Origin: Erythrocercus mccallii
Lineage: Eukaryota; Chordata; Aves; Passeriformes; Dicruridae
NCBI GenBank assembly: GCA_013397435.1
Contig: VZRG01001061.1
Coordinates: 51,080 to 115,079, forward strand
Length of the DNA stretch: 64,000 bases
Direction of reading: 5' to 3'
Within the stretch, counting starts at the first letter, position 1. Every line of letters begins with the position of its first letter. Under the pieces are notes generated by a model. The model was not told the origin of the DNA. It saw nothing but the letters and a program-made list of their open reading frames with translations, and ran no database searches. The position numbers and the translations under genes were made by a program. This document shows positions 37,010 to 51,900 of the stretch, piece by piece.

Positions 37010-40000
37010 TTTAAGCAGTAATCTTCATTCTTCTAAAACCAAAATCTGGAAGTGACCAAAGCAAAGTTTAAGAATGCAACCATCTAGGAGCTCAGGTAGC
37101 AACAGCATATCCACTTCACCAAATACAGTAACACAAATCTGCCCATGTTGTATTTCTGGATAGATTATTTGGCTCTTAATACTCAGCTTGGATGAGTTTA
37201 ATGTTTCCCTGGCTGGTCTACTGTCATGCCCATCTGTCAGAGTGGCATACAGCCCATTCACAAGGTAGAATGCCAGTTTCAACCAGAGTATGGATACTAA
37301 CCAAAGACCAGTTTAGGAGGAAAGCCTATTGAATGCAGCTAATGACACCTTATTTACAGAGATCCTCCTGGTGTCAAGCCGTGCCAAATTAAGAACACAT
37401 GCTACATTACAAGGATCACATCTGTTAACAAATATTGGCACTTTGTCACTGGCATCTGCCTCTTTTGTTAATCCTCTTCAGTAGTAAAAAGGCTGCCTCA
37501 GAAGAAGAGGTGTTCAGGCCTCATCATACCAGTATAATCACAGATTTTACTCATCAAGCATTTCCCAGCAAAGGGCCAAAGTTTGTCAGCATTACCTCTG
37601 CATGCATCTCTTCCCAGCAGTGATGCTCTGTAAAAAGCTGTGAAATTATAGAATTATAGTACTGATTCAAATGAGCTTTTTTCCATGTCTTTGAGGGTTT
37701 ACTAAACCTATTGTCATCTTGTCAGCAACGAGAACATCATGATTGCAGAAAAAAGAGTGACAAGTAATTAAAAAGTAGAGAAATGACTGTTGTATATGCT
37801 TGGTACAGCTGAGTTTGCAATCTAAGTAAAATATTGAATTAAATACCTCAGCCCAAATAAAAAAAAAGCAGTTAGTACCAAACATGATGTTCAACTTGAT
37901 GGTTTTGGGGACTCCTTTGCACTCAAATTTAGGGCTTGGGGGTCTTTTCAGTTTGGTTTGTTTTTTCAAACTGAACAGCATGGATGTGTTAAGGCATGGA
38001 CAGCACAGGCCAGTACAGAAAAGACCTCTGTGCTGAAGGCAGGGAACTATGCAATTTCCACTTTAAGATTATTTCCAATTTCCATAAAAACAGTGAGCAG
38101 TTTGCCATGAGTCATGCCACAGATATTAAGTCCAGAAGCTGCTGGTCTTTGCCAGCAGCCTCAGCAGTGCTCTGTGTGGGAGGGGAGGGAGGCTGGCTCT
38201 CCATCCAAGCAAGTGGGAATATCAGCAGTAGGGACTCCTCCCTTTTGAGAGCTGTTGCAAACATTCAATTTTGCTGGATGGAACTCAAAGGGATCTGCAC
38301 TCCTAGCAAGCCTCTCTCTTCCCCTTAGTCCAGGAGAGAGAAAGAAAGGCATGAGGGATGCCACATGAGGTTGACTGAGGGAATGCAACTGGTTCCTCCC
38401 TTCTAGGGTAGAGAGGAAACCAGTCACAGGCATCACCACTATTCAAGGCTGGTGTAAAGGCATCACATATAGCAAAAGCAGGACACTAAACTGCTCTCAG
38501 GTACCTCACTTGGTGAAGAGACCAGGATTTTATTCTCTTTGCTTTGCTGAGATACAATTGCCTGGCTGACCACACTGCATCAACTATGTGTAATTTACAA
38601 TAGGATGGGAAGCTCTTGGACTCAACTAATTGATAACAAGCTACTTTCACTAAAGGTACCTTAAAGGACTAGCCAAATTTTGAATAGACAAGAGGAACAC
38701 CAATCCTGAAGAATCTCTTTGTGTTGACTCTGGAAAGAAAAACTACACTTAGAGCCATGTCTAAATGTCCCATCTAGGACAGCAAAGCCCTGGGAACAGG
38801 ATGATGTTATTTGGAACAAAATGGAGTGTTTTCACTCCATCATCAGATGCAGCTATTGTTCAATAAATCTCTGTCTAAGAAGGACCACTAAGTACTACTA
38901 CATAGTTCACATGATCTTTGGTACCAGGAGATCTGGCTCTAGCTCTTTTCTCTGTGAAGAGTTTCCTCTGGCCACTCTGTTCTTCCAGTTACACCAACCA
39001 ACCATAGCAGGTAGGATCAGTACTGTGAGCTGGCTGAATTACAGCACACTTCACAGAGTAAGCACCGTACTCCTCAGCAAGCATTGATAATAAAGATGGC
39101 ATAAAACTGCAGTCTTCCTGTACTGTTAGAACAGCTCCACCCCATATCTCATCAGTAAGTGAAGACCTTTGTGGAGGTTCAACTGCAGGCTTCAGAGTGA
39201 ACTGGCAAGATGAACCATTTGAAATGAAATGAAGACAGGGCTGTGTGCCTGTGCCTTTGGTGTATGCAGAGAAACTACTCTCTCCTAACACCACGAGACA
39301 AACATTCCTTGTACACTCTTACTGTGATTAAAACATAAAGCAAATGGTTTGTTTCCTTTCTGCTGTGGGATGAAGACCAGTCAAGCACTGAGTTGACGGT
39401 GCTCTTTAGTGGCATCACCAGGCAGCAACAGTTTAACCAGTCAGGACTGAAGATTTTGTTGAATGGTCACAGGAAGCTACAGTTACCAGGGATGTTACAG
39501 ATGAGTCTTTCCTCTTCCTTTATTGTGGCAGGTCTTGAGCAGAGACATCACATAACCAGATAGAAACATACAATTGGGACAGAAGAAGAAACTATCTTAC
39601 ATTGTGCATAAATAAGGTAAGTTCTCCAAACATCTTTAAGCCATTTGTCAGCTCACATACCTGCAAGCTTCAAGACAAACAGGCACACATTGAGAGATAT
39701 TTAAAAAGTTAAAAAATTTAAAATTAAACAAAAATCCACCATCAAGAACAAAAAACTAGATTTGTCTTAAAGACTCAAAGTCTATCTTATGACAATCTAT
39801 TCCAGCAAAAAGTAGCACACATACAATGATACAAACATCACTTGGCCGGCAATTTTCTTTTCTCAAATAGTCTTGAAGCATCAAATGACATTTGTGATAA
39901 TGTCATAGAGGGAAAATGTTTAGCTGCCTCCTGGATTTACCTGGCATGTGAAGGATGTAATTCTAAAGATAACGACAATGATATTCCATTTATACTTCTC

Positions 40001-43000
40001 ATCCAAATTAATTCTTCTGGTTTTCTAACTACACGAGAATATCTGTAACCATAAATCTAGAGTCAGTACTGGAGGCCAACAGCTTAAAATAGGAAATCGG
40101 AATTTCACCCACTCGGCATCCAGCATCTGAACCACAAGTGGTGCCATGTGATTCACCACAGCTCAGCTTCTGAGCTGAGAGAGTCCTTGGCGTGTTTGTT
40201 GCAGGCTCCATACACACATCCTCAGGATCAGGCTTTCACCTTGCCTGTGCAGACAGCAATCCCAGCAAAGATATCATTTACAAAGAGTTCACCAAGTCAA
40301 TGCCACTTAACCTGGTAAGAAAGAGAAGTCTACCAAACCACCAGAGCTCTTCCCAGCACATGTAATGGTTCCAGTACAGACCCTGGTAATATCTGCTTCT
40401 TGTTCACCAGGGAAAAGCATTTGCATCACTGTTAAAAGCAACATATGTGGAGTTCAGGTTACACCACTTCATTTTAGACACATACAAATTAGATGTCTTA
40501 TCACTCAAATGCTTTCTCTGGAGGATGCATATCTCCAGAAGGCATTTCAAATCTTAGGTCAGTTAAACTGCCCTTTTTAACAATCTCTCCCTCCCCCACA
40601 ACTAGAAAGCCAAGGGTGATGTAGTGTCCTCAAATAGATCCCTAATGCTTGGTGGCAGAAGTCACTTTTCATTTGATGCCCCTAGTTCAGAGAAGCAAAA
40701 TGGCATTTCTTGGCTAGTGATGAATCAGAAAATACCTGTTTATCTAACCTTAAATGCCAAATCACACCTCTTCAAGGGTTCCTGTCTGATCAGCCAGTCC
40801 AGGTAGGCTGCCTCCTGGCCATCTGCATCCCTGGCCCTGAGGAGGCTGCATGGAGCTGAGGCCTGTTCAAGATGGCTGGGAGCCCTGGCAGAGCCTTGCA
40901 AACTACAACTGAGAACCAAAACCAGCACAAGAGAAGGTTTTGCCTATAATAGCATGGCAGGACTCCACAGGTGCCCAACCATACAGGTCTACTGAGACTC
41001 TGCAGCAACAAGAGATTTTTTGCTGAGAGAACTGCTTCAAAATTTGTAGCAATAATAATTTTAAAAAAGCTAATAGACAAGTGAACCTATTCATGTTTAA
41101 TTCTTTTGCAATAATCTAAAATTTAAAATATTAATTTATGTACATTTAAAAGGCTAAGGATAGGAGATAGGGCTACAAGGTGCAATTTCTGCAAACCTGA
41201 AATAATATATCCATCTCAAACCAATGCATAGTTATTAGTGGAATAAATCCTTAAATTTCTTTCAAAAATTCTCATCAACCCAAACATTGTTCCGGGCTCC
41301 ATACCAACAAACAGATCCGAAAACTTATGTTAGAGAACACTGTTAAAAATGTTATTAAAGTGATCTGCATGTATTTTTCTCACTTCTGTGGAGCCTATTT
41401 TTAAACATTTTATCAAATGCTGCCCTCTAGCGAACATCTGCCTTCCAGATGAACATACAGACTGAAACAGTTGTATGGTCTAAATAAGAAACTTGATTAA
41501 AATAACCAAAGTGCACACCAGTCAAGACAAAGGAGTCAAAAGAGATGTCTGATTCATTAGTAGAAATTCTTACATTGTTCTATCATTGCTAGTGATTTTT
41601 TTTCCATTACTATTTTATAAGCATATGAATTTAGTGCATTTAGCCATTACAATGTATTCTGTACCCTCCATATCTTCAGCATCTTGCTGTCAGACATTTG
41701 GATTTCATATGCTGAGTTTTAAAGATGTTTCACCATTCTTGAGACTCTCTAACATCATACAGGTAGCCTGTTCAGAGTGAAATTCTGGACCTTAAATTAG
41801 CCTGCAAGACAGCAGAGTTCAATGTCATTGTATAGAAACAAGCATGTAACGGAACAAAAATAACAGTGAAAAATGTCTACCACCATCTCTGATTCATATT
41901 ATTCTTTCTCCTTTTCTCTTGAAAGGGATATCTCCCACGCTTCACTTGCTTACACAAAATTTAAGCTCCTGCTTCCTACCCATTGATGAAAAGAACTGCA
42001 CTCACAGATGCAGAAAAAAGAACAAAATTCTCTTAAATCATAGGTACAATTAAAAAAAAACCAAATAACACAAACTACACCTCTCCAGCTCCCACAAAAA
42101 TAGGTATTTAATAGAGTCCAACCTGTCAACATTTACACTAGCTCAATATTTTAATAGCATTGGTTTTATTTCTCCATCAAGTAGTAATAGAACCCATTAA
42201 GGTAGAATTAGTTGCCTTATAGTTTATGAGTAGCATTTAAGTCGAGGGGTTTGTTTTTCATGGGATCATTTTCTTTTAAGTGCACATTGGTAATATGCTC
42301 CAACATTCAGCTTTCCTCCTTCTGCATATTGCGTATGCTAAGTAAGTTCTTTCAGCAAAAACAACCCACCACTTATCACTGCAGTCCAAAACTCCATGTG
42401 TAAGAGGGTCATAAGGAAGCATTTCTTTAAGGTTGTGCCTCCCAGTTATTTTCTTCAAAAACAGAGCACTTGTGTTTTATTAGAGGTACATGAAATAAAA
42501 CATGAAACATTAAAAATTACCTTGCCAGTCACTGTTATCAAACAGATATTCTGCCCACTACAGTGGTGGGCAGTCACATGAATTAGTTTGAAGCCTCATC
42601 CTCCAATCCATCTTAGAGACATATTGATTCATAAGGTGGGAGGTATCAGCATTCTGTGCATGGGAAATAGCCAAATCTTGGCAGCTGCTGGATTCTTTTT
42701 CTTCCGCAGTACCAACATGCTGAAGATTTTCACTGCAAAGGAAAAACAATGACAAAGAATGGCAGGTCTTCAGAAGAACTGGCAAATCTAAGGGCGCCCA
42801 GTTCCAGGTGGCTACCCCCATACAGCTTTGGGAGATCTGCCTTTTAGAAGATGTTTAGCACCAACCTCTTTAAAAATAGGTTCTTTTCAAGCTTCTCTGA
42901 TGAAATACTACCCAACAGAGATGCATGGTGGCACAGCACATTTTTAAAACTGCTGGTGTGGAAGCTTTGATTTTAGCTTTGTATCTACATCTGAAAAAGC

Positions 43001-44055
43001 TAGGAATTATGAAAAAAAAAAAACAAGAACAAACTGAGAGAAATAGAGGGAAAATTATATTTAAGAAAACAGAAAATTCAGGTTTTTGTTCAAATTATTT
43101 CATGCAAAACATACACCATTATCATGTAAAATGATCCACTATGTGTGTCAAAATCCAGGCTTTATATAATGCAAGTATCTGTTGAAGGTGATGCACAAAA
43201 ATACAGCACTGACAGTGACTGTTCATTCACAATCACCATGGGCCGCTCAGTCCTTAGACCTCTGCTGTGACTCTGTTGAAGGGATTTTTCATGAGGGTGT
43301 GCAGGAACACAGCAGCATGACTGGAATAAAAGCAGGAAACAAAAGCCAAAAGATATACCAAAATACTATCCAAATACATAAAGTTTCAATAACGTGTTTT
43401 ATGTTTCTCTAAGAGTGCAGAGCAAGTGTAGGAATCATTTTCAGTTTTGACAGAAGACTGCCTTTTCCTTTCTTTCATTCTGCTTTCTAGGCAACAAGAG
43501 AGTCCCCAGTAACACTCCTGCCTCAAAATGACAGTTTGCTCACTCTCCAGTGAATGTGTGTCTGACCAGGAATCAGGAACAAAGATGCCTGCATGGATCA
43601 TTAGCTTTGCTTGGTAAAGGCCTAGCACTGGCAGGGAGAGAAAAGAAAAAACTGATCCATTGCTCCCCTAACACCCATTAAAAGGAACCCATAGACTGCA
43701 CTGTAGACTTAAACAGACTTAATTATGGCATATGGAGATTAATGAACTCCATAATTTGTGCAATGTGGAAAGTACTGGCATCCCGCACAATGAAGAAATT
43801 CTGAGTAAACAGGACTTTGCTTTTGCAGAAAGACTCCCAGTGCTGTGTGGGGGATGGAATGCAACAAGCCCTGGCTGCACCTTATCCACCTGAGTGGCTG
43901 GGTACAACTTGAGCAACTTCATATGCAAAGCAACTAATCCCTGGTGCCAGTTCTTGTGATTTTATTCCAAATTACATCAGTTTTAGATAATTTCTTGCCT
44001 ATGGTTCTCTGTCAGCACAGAGGGGTTTTATGGAGCCTGAATCAGTGCTGAAATG
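37010..44055. other. Long non-coding stretch, nothing recognised
   Basis: Frames of up to about 110 codons (e.g. plus 37996-38328, minus 37667-37981) occur on both strands without known motifs. No CR1, LTR or RNA gene is recognised in these 7 kb. Confidence 0.5.
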
Positions 44056-44059
44056 AGGG

Positions 44060-44440
44060 CTTTGCTGGAAAGGATTCTGCCCAGTTGGTGCAGCAGCTCG
44101 TTAAAATCTGCCTCCAGCGAGCCACAGCCCCCTACCACTGCTGCTTCTGATCCCCAAGCTGTGTCACTTACACATAACTTCTGCTACTCCCCCCTGCCCA
44201 GCCAGGCATGGATCTGCCACTGCCCATGAAACTTTGTGTCATTGGCTTGACCAGAGGCCCTGGGCAGAACCATGTACCCAACTCCAGCGCTCAACTCGCC
44301 CTCCTCCTCGAGCATGGGGAGCTGCAAGAAGAGCTGGAGAGCTCTGCCCTTTTTTACACAGTTTCCTATCTGACCAGCACAAAATTCAACAATCCAGTTT
44401 GTGCTGGGCTTATGTGCTAGCTAGACACCTGCTAACTCCA
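44060..44440. other. Local GC-rich block with hairpin
   Basis: A C-rich block in AT-rich DNA, with overlapping plus-strand frames at 44208-44420 and 44234-44443 in different registers and no recognised motif. A perfect 10-bp inverted repeat, CCAGCACAAA (44374-44383) with TTTGTGCTGG (44398-44407), lies near its end. It might be an old mobile-element fragment or a transcript exon. It is not assignable. Confidence 0.35.
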
Positions 44441-44444
44441 TAAC

Positions 44445-45840
44445 CTCCCTGTCCACCAAAATTTCACTGCAATGAGGTGCTTTCTTCCTGAATGTCACCA
44501 GTTACAAGTTATGTCACTACTCACAAAACACAGTTCTTATGCCACAACCAAGCACTGAAATGCTTTGCATCTTTTAAAGCAGCACAGGACAACAAACACT
44601 GGATGCAGGTAAACCAACCTTGATAAACTCACAGCAGCAGTCATAAATAGATTGATTTTTCTAAATATTTCCATGAGAAGAGTGCCAAAAGGAACATTTC
44701 TCCACTTGCACAAAGACAACTTCCATCCTGACAGCTCTGCAGAATGACCCAAATGTGGCTGAGAGAACTGTCTTCCTCCAAGGTCTACTGACACCAAAAT
44801 CACACATCCCAGGCCTTTCAAGTTTCACATTTACTCAAGACTCCTTAACCAATCTGTATTCTTGTAAACACTGGAGATAGAACTTCCTATTCCACATAAA
44901 TATGAGAAGAGAGAAGTCAAACCAGGGTTAAATCTTATCTCCCAATTATATGAGTCAGAAATCCAAAGTAAATCAAGAATTACTTTGCATATACCATTTC
45001 CAAAATTTGTCTGTAAAATCACCCAATATAGCTAATTATTCCATTCGCTAGTGACTTCATCATTCCTTCTCGTTTAAGGTGGATTTTCAGTAATGGCACA
45101 TGTAGTCAAGCACCTTATACAATTCATTGCTGATCCTATGCTTCCACATCAGCTCAGCTGCTGTCTGTTGCCTACTGTTCACAGTGAAAATCCATGATTC
45201 ATCTTACAACTGGCAGCATTCTGGCAGGCATCAGACACACTTGGCATAGTTAGGAGCAGCATCCCTTCCATGAGATAGGGTCATATGCTTTTCTTCCCCT
45301 TAATTTACTCAGGTAGATGGCTTAACTCTATTTGGACTTGGCTTTAGGTTGTAAAGATGAAATGTATTTGTACATATGGATGTACATGCATGTTTATAAA
45401 ACACAGCTATTGAAGTCATGTAAAAACTCTGCATAAAGTATTTTTCTCCTGCAAAATGATACTTAGGTAATATTCATGCAAATATCTATTTTGGTAAATA
45501 TTAAGATAGTAAAATCATCACTATAAAATAGCTATCAAATGGAGTACTATATCCTACTTCCCCTTCAAAAAGTAACAAAAATCCCTGGATTGCAGTGGAA
45601 GAAACTCTGACATCTAAATAGCCACTACCTGCCAGATATGTTGGTAGGTAGTAAATCCTGTTAGTAATTTGAAATTAAAAAGAATTATAATAAATAAAAA
45701 AAATTAAATCTTACTATGAACTCTTTTTAGTTTTGCTTATTAGTCTCCATTGTTTTCTGAGGCCTGTTATGAAAATTACATATATGTTGACTGTTGTCCC
45801 ACTTTTACCAAAGAAAAACACTGATTTGCTTGAAAATTTA
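44445..45840. other. Non-coding stretch, nothing recognised
   Basis: AT-rich, with short frames only. An A-rich patch occurs near 45670-45705. Confidence 0.5.
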
Positions 45841-45844
45841 CTTA

Positions 45845-45940
45845 AGAAAATGCTCCCAGGTTAAGACCTTGTATGCCAAGTTTCAGCCCAGAGTGAATTT
45901 TTATGACCGAGTTATAAACCTTTGAAAATAAGAAACTAAT
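45845..45940. repeat. Unnamed old interspersed repeat, copy B
   Basis: The partner of the copy at 27115-27205, in the same orientation. The best-preserved part is 45870-45919, with TGTATGCC, AAGTTTCAGCCC, AATTTTTATGACCGAGTTATAAACC. It keeps a CpG (GACCGAG) where copy A has GGTTAAG, the change expected from CpG decay in copy A. The family is not recognised. Confidence 0.7.
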
Positions 45941-45944
45941 ACTG

Positions 45945-48900
45945 CAAGGATTTAAAATAATAGAAAATGTTTCACATAATATAAATCTATAAGCAGAGCA
46001 TTATATTTAAGTCTTAATATCTACATAGTTGGATTATCTTCTATCTTGACAATCATACTAAGTAATCTTGCCTCCTTTCCCCTTCTTCTGATTCAGTGTT
46101 TCATTCTTATGCATTAACAATGCTCTGGGCCATAAAATACTGTATTAATATTAGTTTGTCACAGTAGACTAAATTTAGAACAACTCATTAATATGGGAGA
46201 GTAAAAGGCATTCTGCCAGGAGTGTGAGTGACTCTACAAGCTCTTAAGGCTATAAGTTATGCAGATATGCCACTTGAACTAGAGAGCTAGCAATTCCTTT
46301 TGTTATTAATAAGAGATTCTATTAGTTGAAGCCATTTCTATTTCTAATTAAGAAATGTGGAAAAAGGCAATTTCATCATTGGATGTATCTCTGATGTGTA
46401 GCCAGAATAAGCTACACACCATCTTTCTCTGCTTTCTGGTCAGATAGGATTAGTAGCACATGCACAGAATGAATTTTCCCCTGCAGTACACAGGAAAAAA
46501 CAAATGTACTAGAGTATTTTCTTTGGTACAATCATAATATGTGCATCAGAAAAAAAGTCCAGGAACCAGAGCCATTTCAAAACAGATCTGATAATGTTTA
46601 GAGCTGCCCCAGTGAAGAAAGTTTTCATTTTTCACAAATACAGTCTTTCATTCGTATAGTTTCATGCCAGTAATGCCTTCTCAAAGGTTGTCAAATATTA
46701 ATTTTTTTAAATTTAGTCCCTTGCTAAGCTACAAATATTCATGTTTAACACCAAGTAGCAGTTCAGGGGCTGACAACAGTATGTACCTTTTGAATGATGC
46801 ATAGAAAGCAGCAGTTAGCACAAAGACAAAGCCACCAGATTGGTCTCAGGGAAACCCAGTGTCTGAATTTTTCATGATTCCTCCAGCACTTAAAGAATAA
46901 GAAACTGGCTACTACTGTTGGGAGATCAGCATTGTGAAGGTCAGAGCCCAAAAACATGCAAGTGAATCAGGTTTTGCCTGGGGAAAGTGAAAAGGGATTT
47001 AAGCTGCTTAAGAGAATTATAAAGATTTTTTAATGCATTTTACAAACACTGTGGTAGCAAAACAACAAAAATGAGCTACAAAAATGAGGAGAATCAGATC
47101 CACCATTCATTGCTTGTAAGTCACAAAAGACAGAGCAAAGACCTTTTCTTTATGTCTGAAAGCTTAAAACTTCCAGAGATTATTCTTTTACTTATACATT
47201 TCCTGTTACCTTTCTTTTGCCTTTTAAGAACTGCAGATACTTGAGATGAAAACTGATAAATAGGAATTGTAAAATAAATTCAGTAATTTCTCTATGCTTA
47301 AAAATGCAGTAAAGTGATGTCTTCATTACACCACAGCCCAGTGTCTTGTGTATCTGTTTATTTTCCATAGCAGACAAACTTTACTTGATCCCATAATTAT
47401 TTCTAGAAAGTATAAATTGATTCCAGGGGGAAGAAAAAAAAGAAGAAAAATAACAGAAACTGCTTAGAAAAACATTACAGTGTTTAAGCAACTGATGGCT
47501 TCACCTGTCATCATCTAGTTAAGCTCTTAATGAGTTATTTTCTATTCTTGGTCACATCTGATTTTTTTTTTCCATCCAAGTCCCTTTGAACAGCTGGGAG
47601 TTACAGCATCCTTTGATCACAGTATCCTGAATTTTCAGTCAAAATGAGGACATTTTTGTCCTTACTTGGGCTATTTTTACAAGTCTATTTCCTCAAGTAT
47701 GTTTTTGGACTTTCCTTTGCAGGCATACAAGGAAGCAGAACAATTAATGTATACATTTTTACATAAATGTTTATAAATTTAGTAAAGGGAAAGAGCTTTG
47801 CCACAAGAAACCTCAGCTCTTTTGAAGGCAGTTTTCTAATGATGACCCTTGGCATGCTAGCCCACATGGGATTCCTCTGAGAAGAGTCTGATGAAAATTA
47901 GTCTATTCTCATTTCAAACAGAATTTTGCTGAAGTCCTGATCAGAGCATCAGCATGAAGTCCAGGGAGACAACACACGCTACTTGATTCACTCCACAGCC
48001 TCCCTCTCCTGGTAATTGTTGCAGGAACACATAGTGACAAGACTATAGGATGTGAGGGGTCTGGATGTACTCAGGCTGTTACTCTCTGTTTAAAGATTTA
48101 AACCATCAGGGTATGATAAGGCTTTTTGATGTTCATTGAACATGGAGCTTGGGTACAGAAGAAGGGGAAAGGGCTTCACCGGAAGGCAATCATCTTTCAG
48201 AGCCACAGTAAGACTGAGAGAGGTGGGAAAATCTCAGTCTCAGCATAGACATGGAACAAAGGGAGATGAAAGGGCTAGGGTGAAGAAGGGGCCAGATCTG
48301 GCTGTGAGGCAGAACTTGCACTAAAAGATAGTTCGATGCCTTAAAAAGCAGAAAAAACATTTAGTGTTCTTGCTCCATTAACATACACTTTTGGCTAAAA
48401 TTTAACTATTCTGCAATTTTTTTACAGTTTATGTTGACACTATGTTTAAACAATGCCTCTGGCTTATTTTGAAATTATTTAATGAATGTATTTTGTCAGA
48501 TGAACATCATTTCCTAATTATACAGGAAAGTATTAAATGATGAGCTATTTTAAAACGTGGATGCAATCTTTTCTTTCCTAAGGGACAAACCGAAAACAGG
48601 CTGGTGCCATGCACTGCTGTATAATGTGTATGACTGAGGAGGGGAGTGCAGACACAGAATTTTTCCTTGTATTGACAAAGCAAGGCATCTTAAGACAAAC
48701 ATGAAGAGGTATTACCATCACCAGGTAAGGCTGATACAACACCGTTTCATCATCCAGAAGAGAATGACTATTTCCGAGGATAATGAAGGGCCTAATCCTG
48801 CACCATGAATGGTGATCAGCACTTTTGATTCTCATTCGCTTTAAAGGGAGATGAGAGGAATCAGTGGGTCACAGGATCAGGCTCTAAAATGAAAGAGAGA

Positions 48901-51900
48901 TTTGAAGAAGTCATCTACACAATTTCATTGACTAGGAGGAAGAGAAAGACAGTTTGATCTGAGCATCACTTGTATGCTCTGGGAGTTTCACAGCACCTCT
49001 GCTGTACAGCACTGTAATTTTGTAGGTCCAACAGGCATTTGCCAGCATTAGCTGCTCTGAAATAAGGGAGAAGGTAAAGGATTCACATAGAAAGCTGAGT
49101 GTTAAGCTGATCAAAGTTAGAGATACAGGGATTTATATGCACCTTTCTAGCTAAGAAACACTACCTGCTTTTTTATACTAATCTCAGTGGGCCAAATTTA
49201 TCCTGATGTAACTCAAAGCATATCAGAAGAATTACTGCAGAGATAAAGCAAACCCAGTCTCCCTGTGATGTTATTTATAATCTGTATGTTTTGCTCTAAA
49301 GAGCATACATACTTGGAGGGTTGCCTAACTGCAGTCACTTACAAGGGTGCAAGAGTCTATTCACTTCAGCAAAGCTAATTCTGAGTTTGATGAAGGAGAT
49401 TCACATCAAAGTAGTAGCATGGACTATTCCTAAAAATCATTCCTATGTATTCACTGATGTTCTTAACTTTGCACTAAGAGCTGCATTAATGCTTACATTA
49501 GGCTGTGCATTCCCCTTCAAATCTGAAGTCTGACATCCTTTCTCTAACAGCTAAATGCCTTATATGCGTCTGTTGTGAAACTTGGTCCTGCAGAGTGTAC
49601 GTACTGTGACCAGTGTGCTTCTATGAAAATGCTTAGCACACATTTGGTTGGCTTTCAAATCCAAGGTTGGCATTTTCAGAAGCATTTAAGAGACAGGCAT
49701 GTAAATCCTACTGAAAGTCAATGAGATGTCTTCCTAAATCAGTTAGGTTTTCTGAACATTAGATCCTATTGTGCTTCAGTGAGAGCTGACTGCCTCCCAG
49801 CTAAGGCTTTGAAAAATCCAGCCAACAAAAAACCACTGACACAAAACCAATACAAACAATAGACAGAAGCTGTGTAAACTGAGTCTTTCCATGATCGGTC
49901 TACTTAGAAAATGGTAAGATATCTCAAAAACAATTACCCTCTATCCAGGATCCTCTCTAGATTTCATGAGGAAAGGGATGCCCCAGTTAATCCACAGATG
50001 CTCCCATGTGACTGTCTAGACAAGGCCCACTGTATTGGCCTCCATGCTGGCCAACTTGCACTCAAAGAAATGAAACATTCTTTGTTGCCATTAACCAAAA
50101 GGACATGTGTCCAAACTTGTCCATCCTCTCCTATGAGGACTTTGTGAGAAAATTTTGGTTCATTCTGAAAAAGAAAGGATGTATGTTCACGTTCTGTCAT
50201 TATTTTGAACAGTGTTATAAGAACAGCAAACCTGAAAACCTTTCAGGAGGCTAAACATAAAACCAAAAGATGCTGCTGAGCCATTCAAGTCTCTATAGGC
50301 ATATGTGATGTGGTGTTTGCATAATAGCAGTTGCAGGAAACAGAAGTTGAAGAACAGCTTTTTGGTATTGTTTTTTTTTTTAAAGGCAAATGTATTCCCT
50401 TGCTTTCATTTTCTTTAGTTGCTGCCATACAACATATTCATCTGCAGCCATCAAAGAAATTATGCACAGAGCAGTAGCTCACCCAAGCCCCTGTGGCTTC
50501 AGCCAACACTTTAGAAGTTGGGATTCAAAATGCAGTCCTAGACCATGGATATCCTCGTTCTGCCATACAGCACTCCCTCCTCAGACAAGTTAAAAATGCA
50601 GCTCTGTATGAACTGACAACCAACAACATGGAAAAGGGCCAAAGTTGACATGATTCATTGCAGTCACCACAGGTACAAAATTTATAGGAATCAAAAAAAA
50701 CACTGTGATTTTCACAACTTCAGCCCAAGGCTAAAGGAAGACAGCACTAGAAATACAAATTTAACCTGATTTTTTGTGACACAGTCAATTATTAAATAAA
50801 TGGTATAATAGACACCTACTGCAACAAGAACAAAAATTGCACCAGTTGCTTTTATATAATCATACTTCTGTGTGCTCTCATAAAAACTTTCCCCAGAAAA
50901 ATCAATAAAGCAGATTGTGCCCAGCAGTCCACTATTACAGAATTAAATCCATATGCCAACACAAAACAATGAAGAAAACAAAACTAACAAGGTATCCATT
51001 CGGATTTGTTTGACTTTGCCTGACAGAGAATAAAATGCAAGGCTGGGTGTAATTCAATGCAAACCTTGGCCTATCCTGGTCATGCATATGACTGACCCTC
51101 AGTGCAAGACCATCAATTTTCTATTAAAGATCAGAGAGTTGACATATCAAAGTCAACATCTAGCTGAATAACTGCAGTAACTTGATAATAATTCTTTTGT
51201 GGATTTCAGAGTGGCTTTTCGGTAAAGTATCAGAAAGGTAGCAGTTTTCAATCCTGACCCAACAAGATCTGAATATGAAATAAAGGATTTGAGCTTGATC
51301 TCCCCATGATGTGAGGATGAATGTTCTGGTAAATGTTAACTTAGTGCTCTGAATAGCTCAGTAATAGATGGGTTTAGGCAGTAATAGGTTTAAAATGTCA
51401 ACTTATTGAATAATAATTTCATGTTGTACAAATACTACGTGTAAGAAGGGATTTGTTTTGCAAATTTTGAAATAAATGAATGGATTTGTGATGTCCTTCA
51501 CTGTTCTGTTCAGAATGTTATACAAGAACAAAAATTCGTTTTGCTTCAATAATATCCCTTACTGTTTCCCTGCATTATTCTGAGTGTGTCATAACTCACA
51601 AGTGTTTTTTACTCCTGTTGTTTACCCTTAAGTAGCTTGGTGTGTATTTTGGCCCCCTGACAACAAACAATTATTCATTGTGAAAATAAATAATAAGACA
51701 GGAAAAAAAACCCTTGACAAATTTTCCTAAAAATTCTGTTATCCAAACTAAGGATAGTCTTAAAACATCTTTACATCACTTACATCCAAAAAAATCCTAC
51801 TGATTCTTACTGAAGGAAGTTCTGAAGCAATGACAATCCAATGCTGTCTGACTGCCAACACACGGATGAAAGCATTTAAGCTGCTCCCTTTTTCATATCA

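Noticed and set aside
37637..37670. AATTATAGAATTATAGTAC resembles a CR1 tail
   Set aside because: No CR1 3'-end sequence follows it, so a tail-like simple repeat is more likely.
44208..44443. Overlapping 69-70 codon frames as a small gene
   Set aside because: They are two registers of one GC-rich block without a motif or start context to choose between them.
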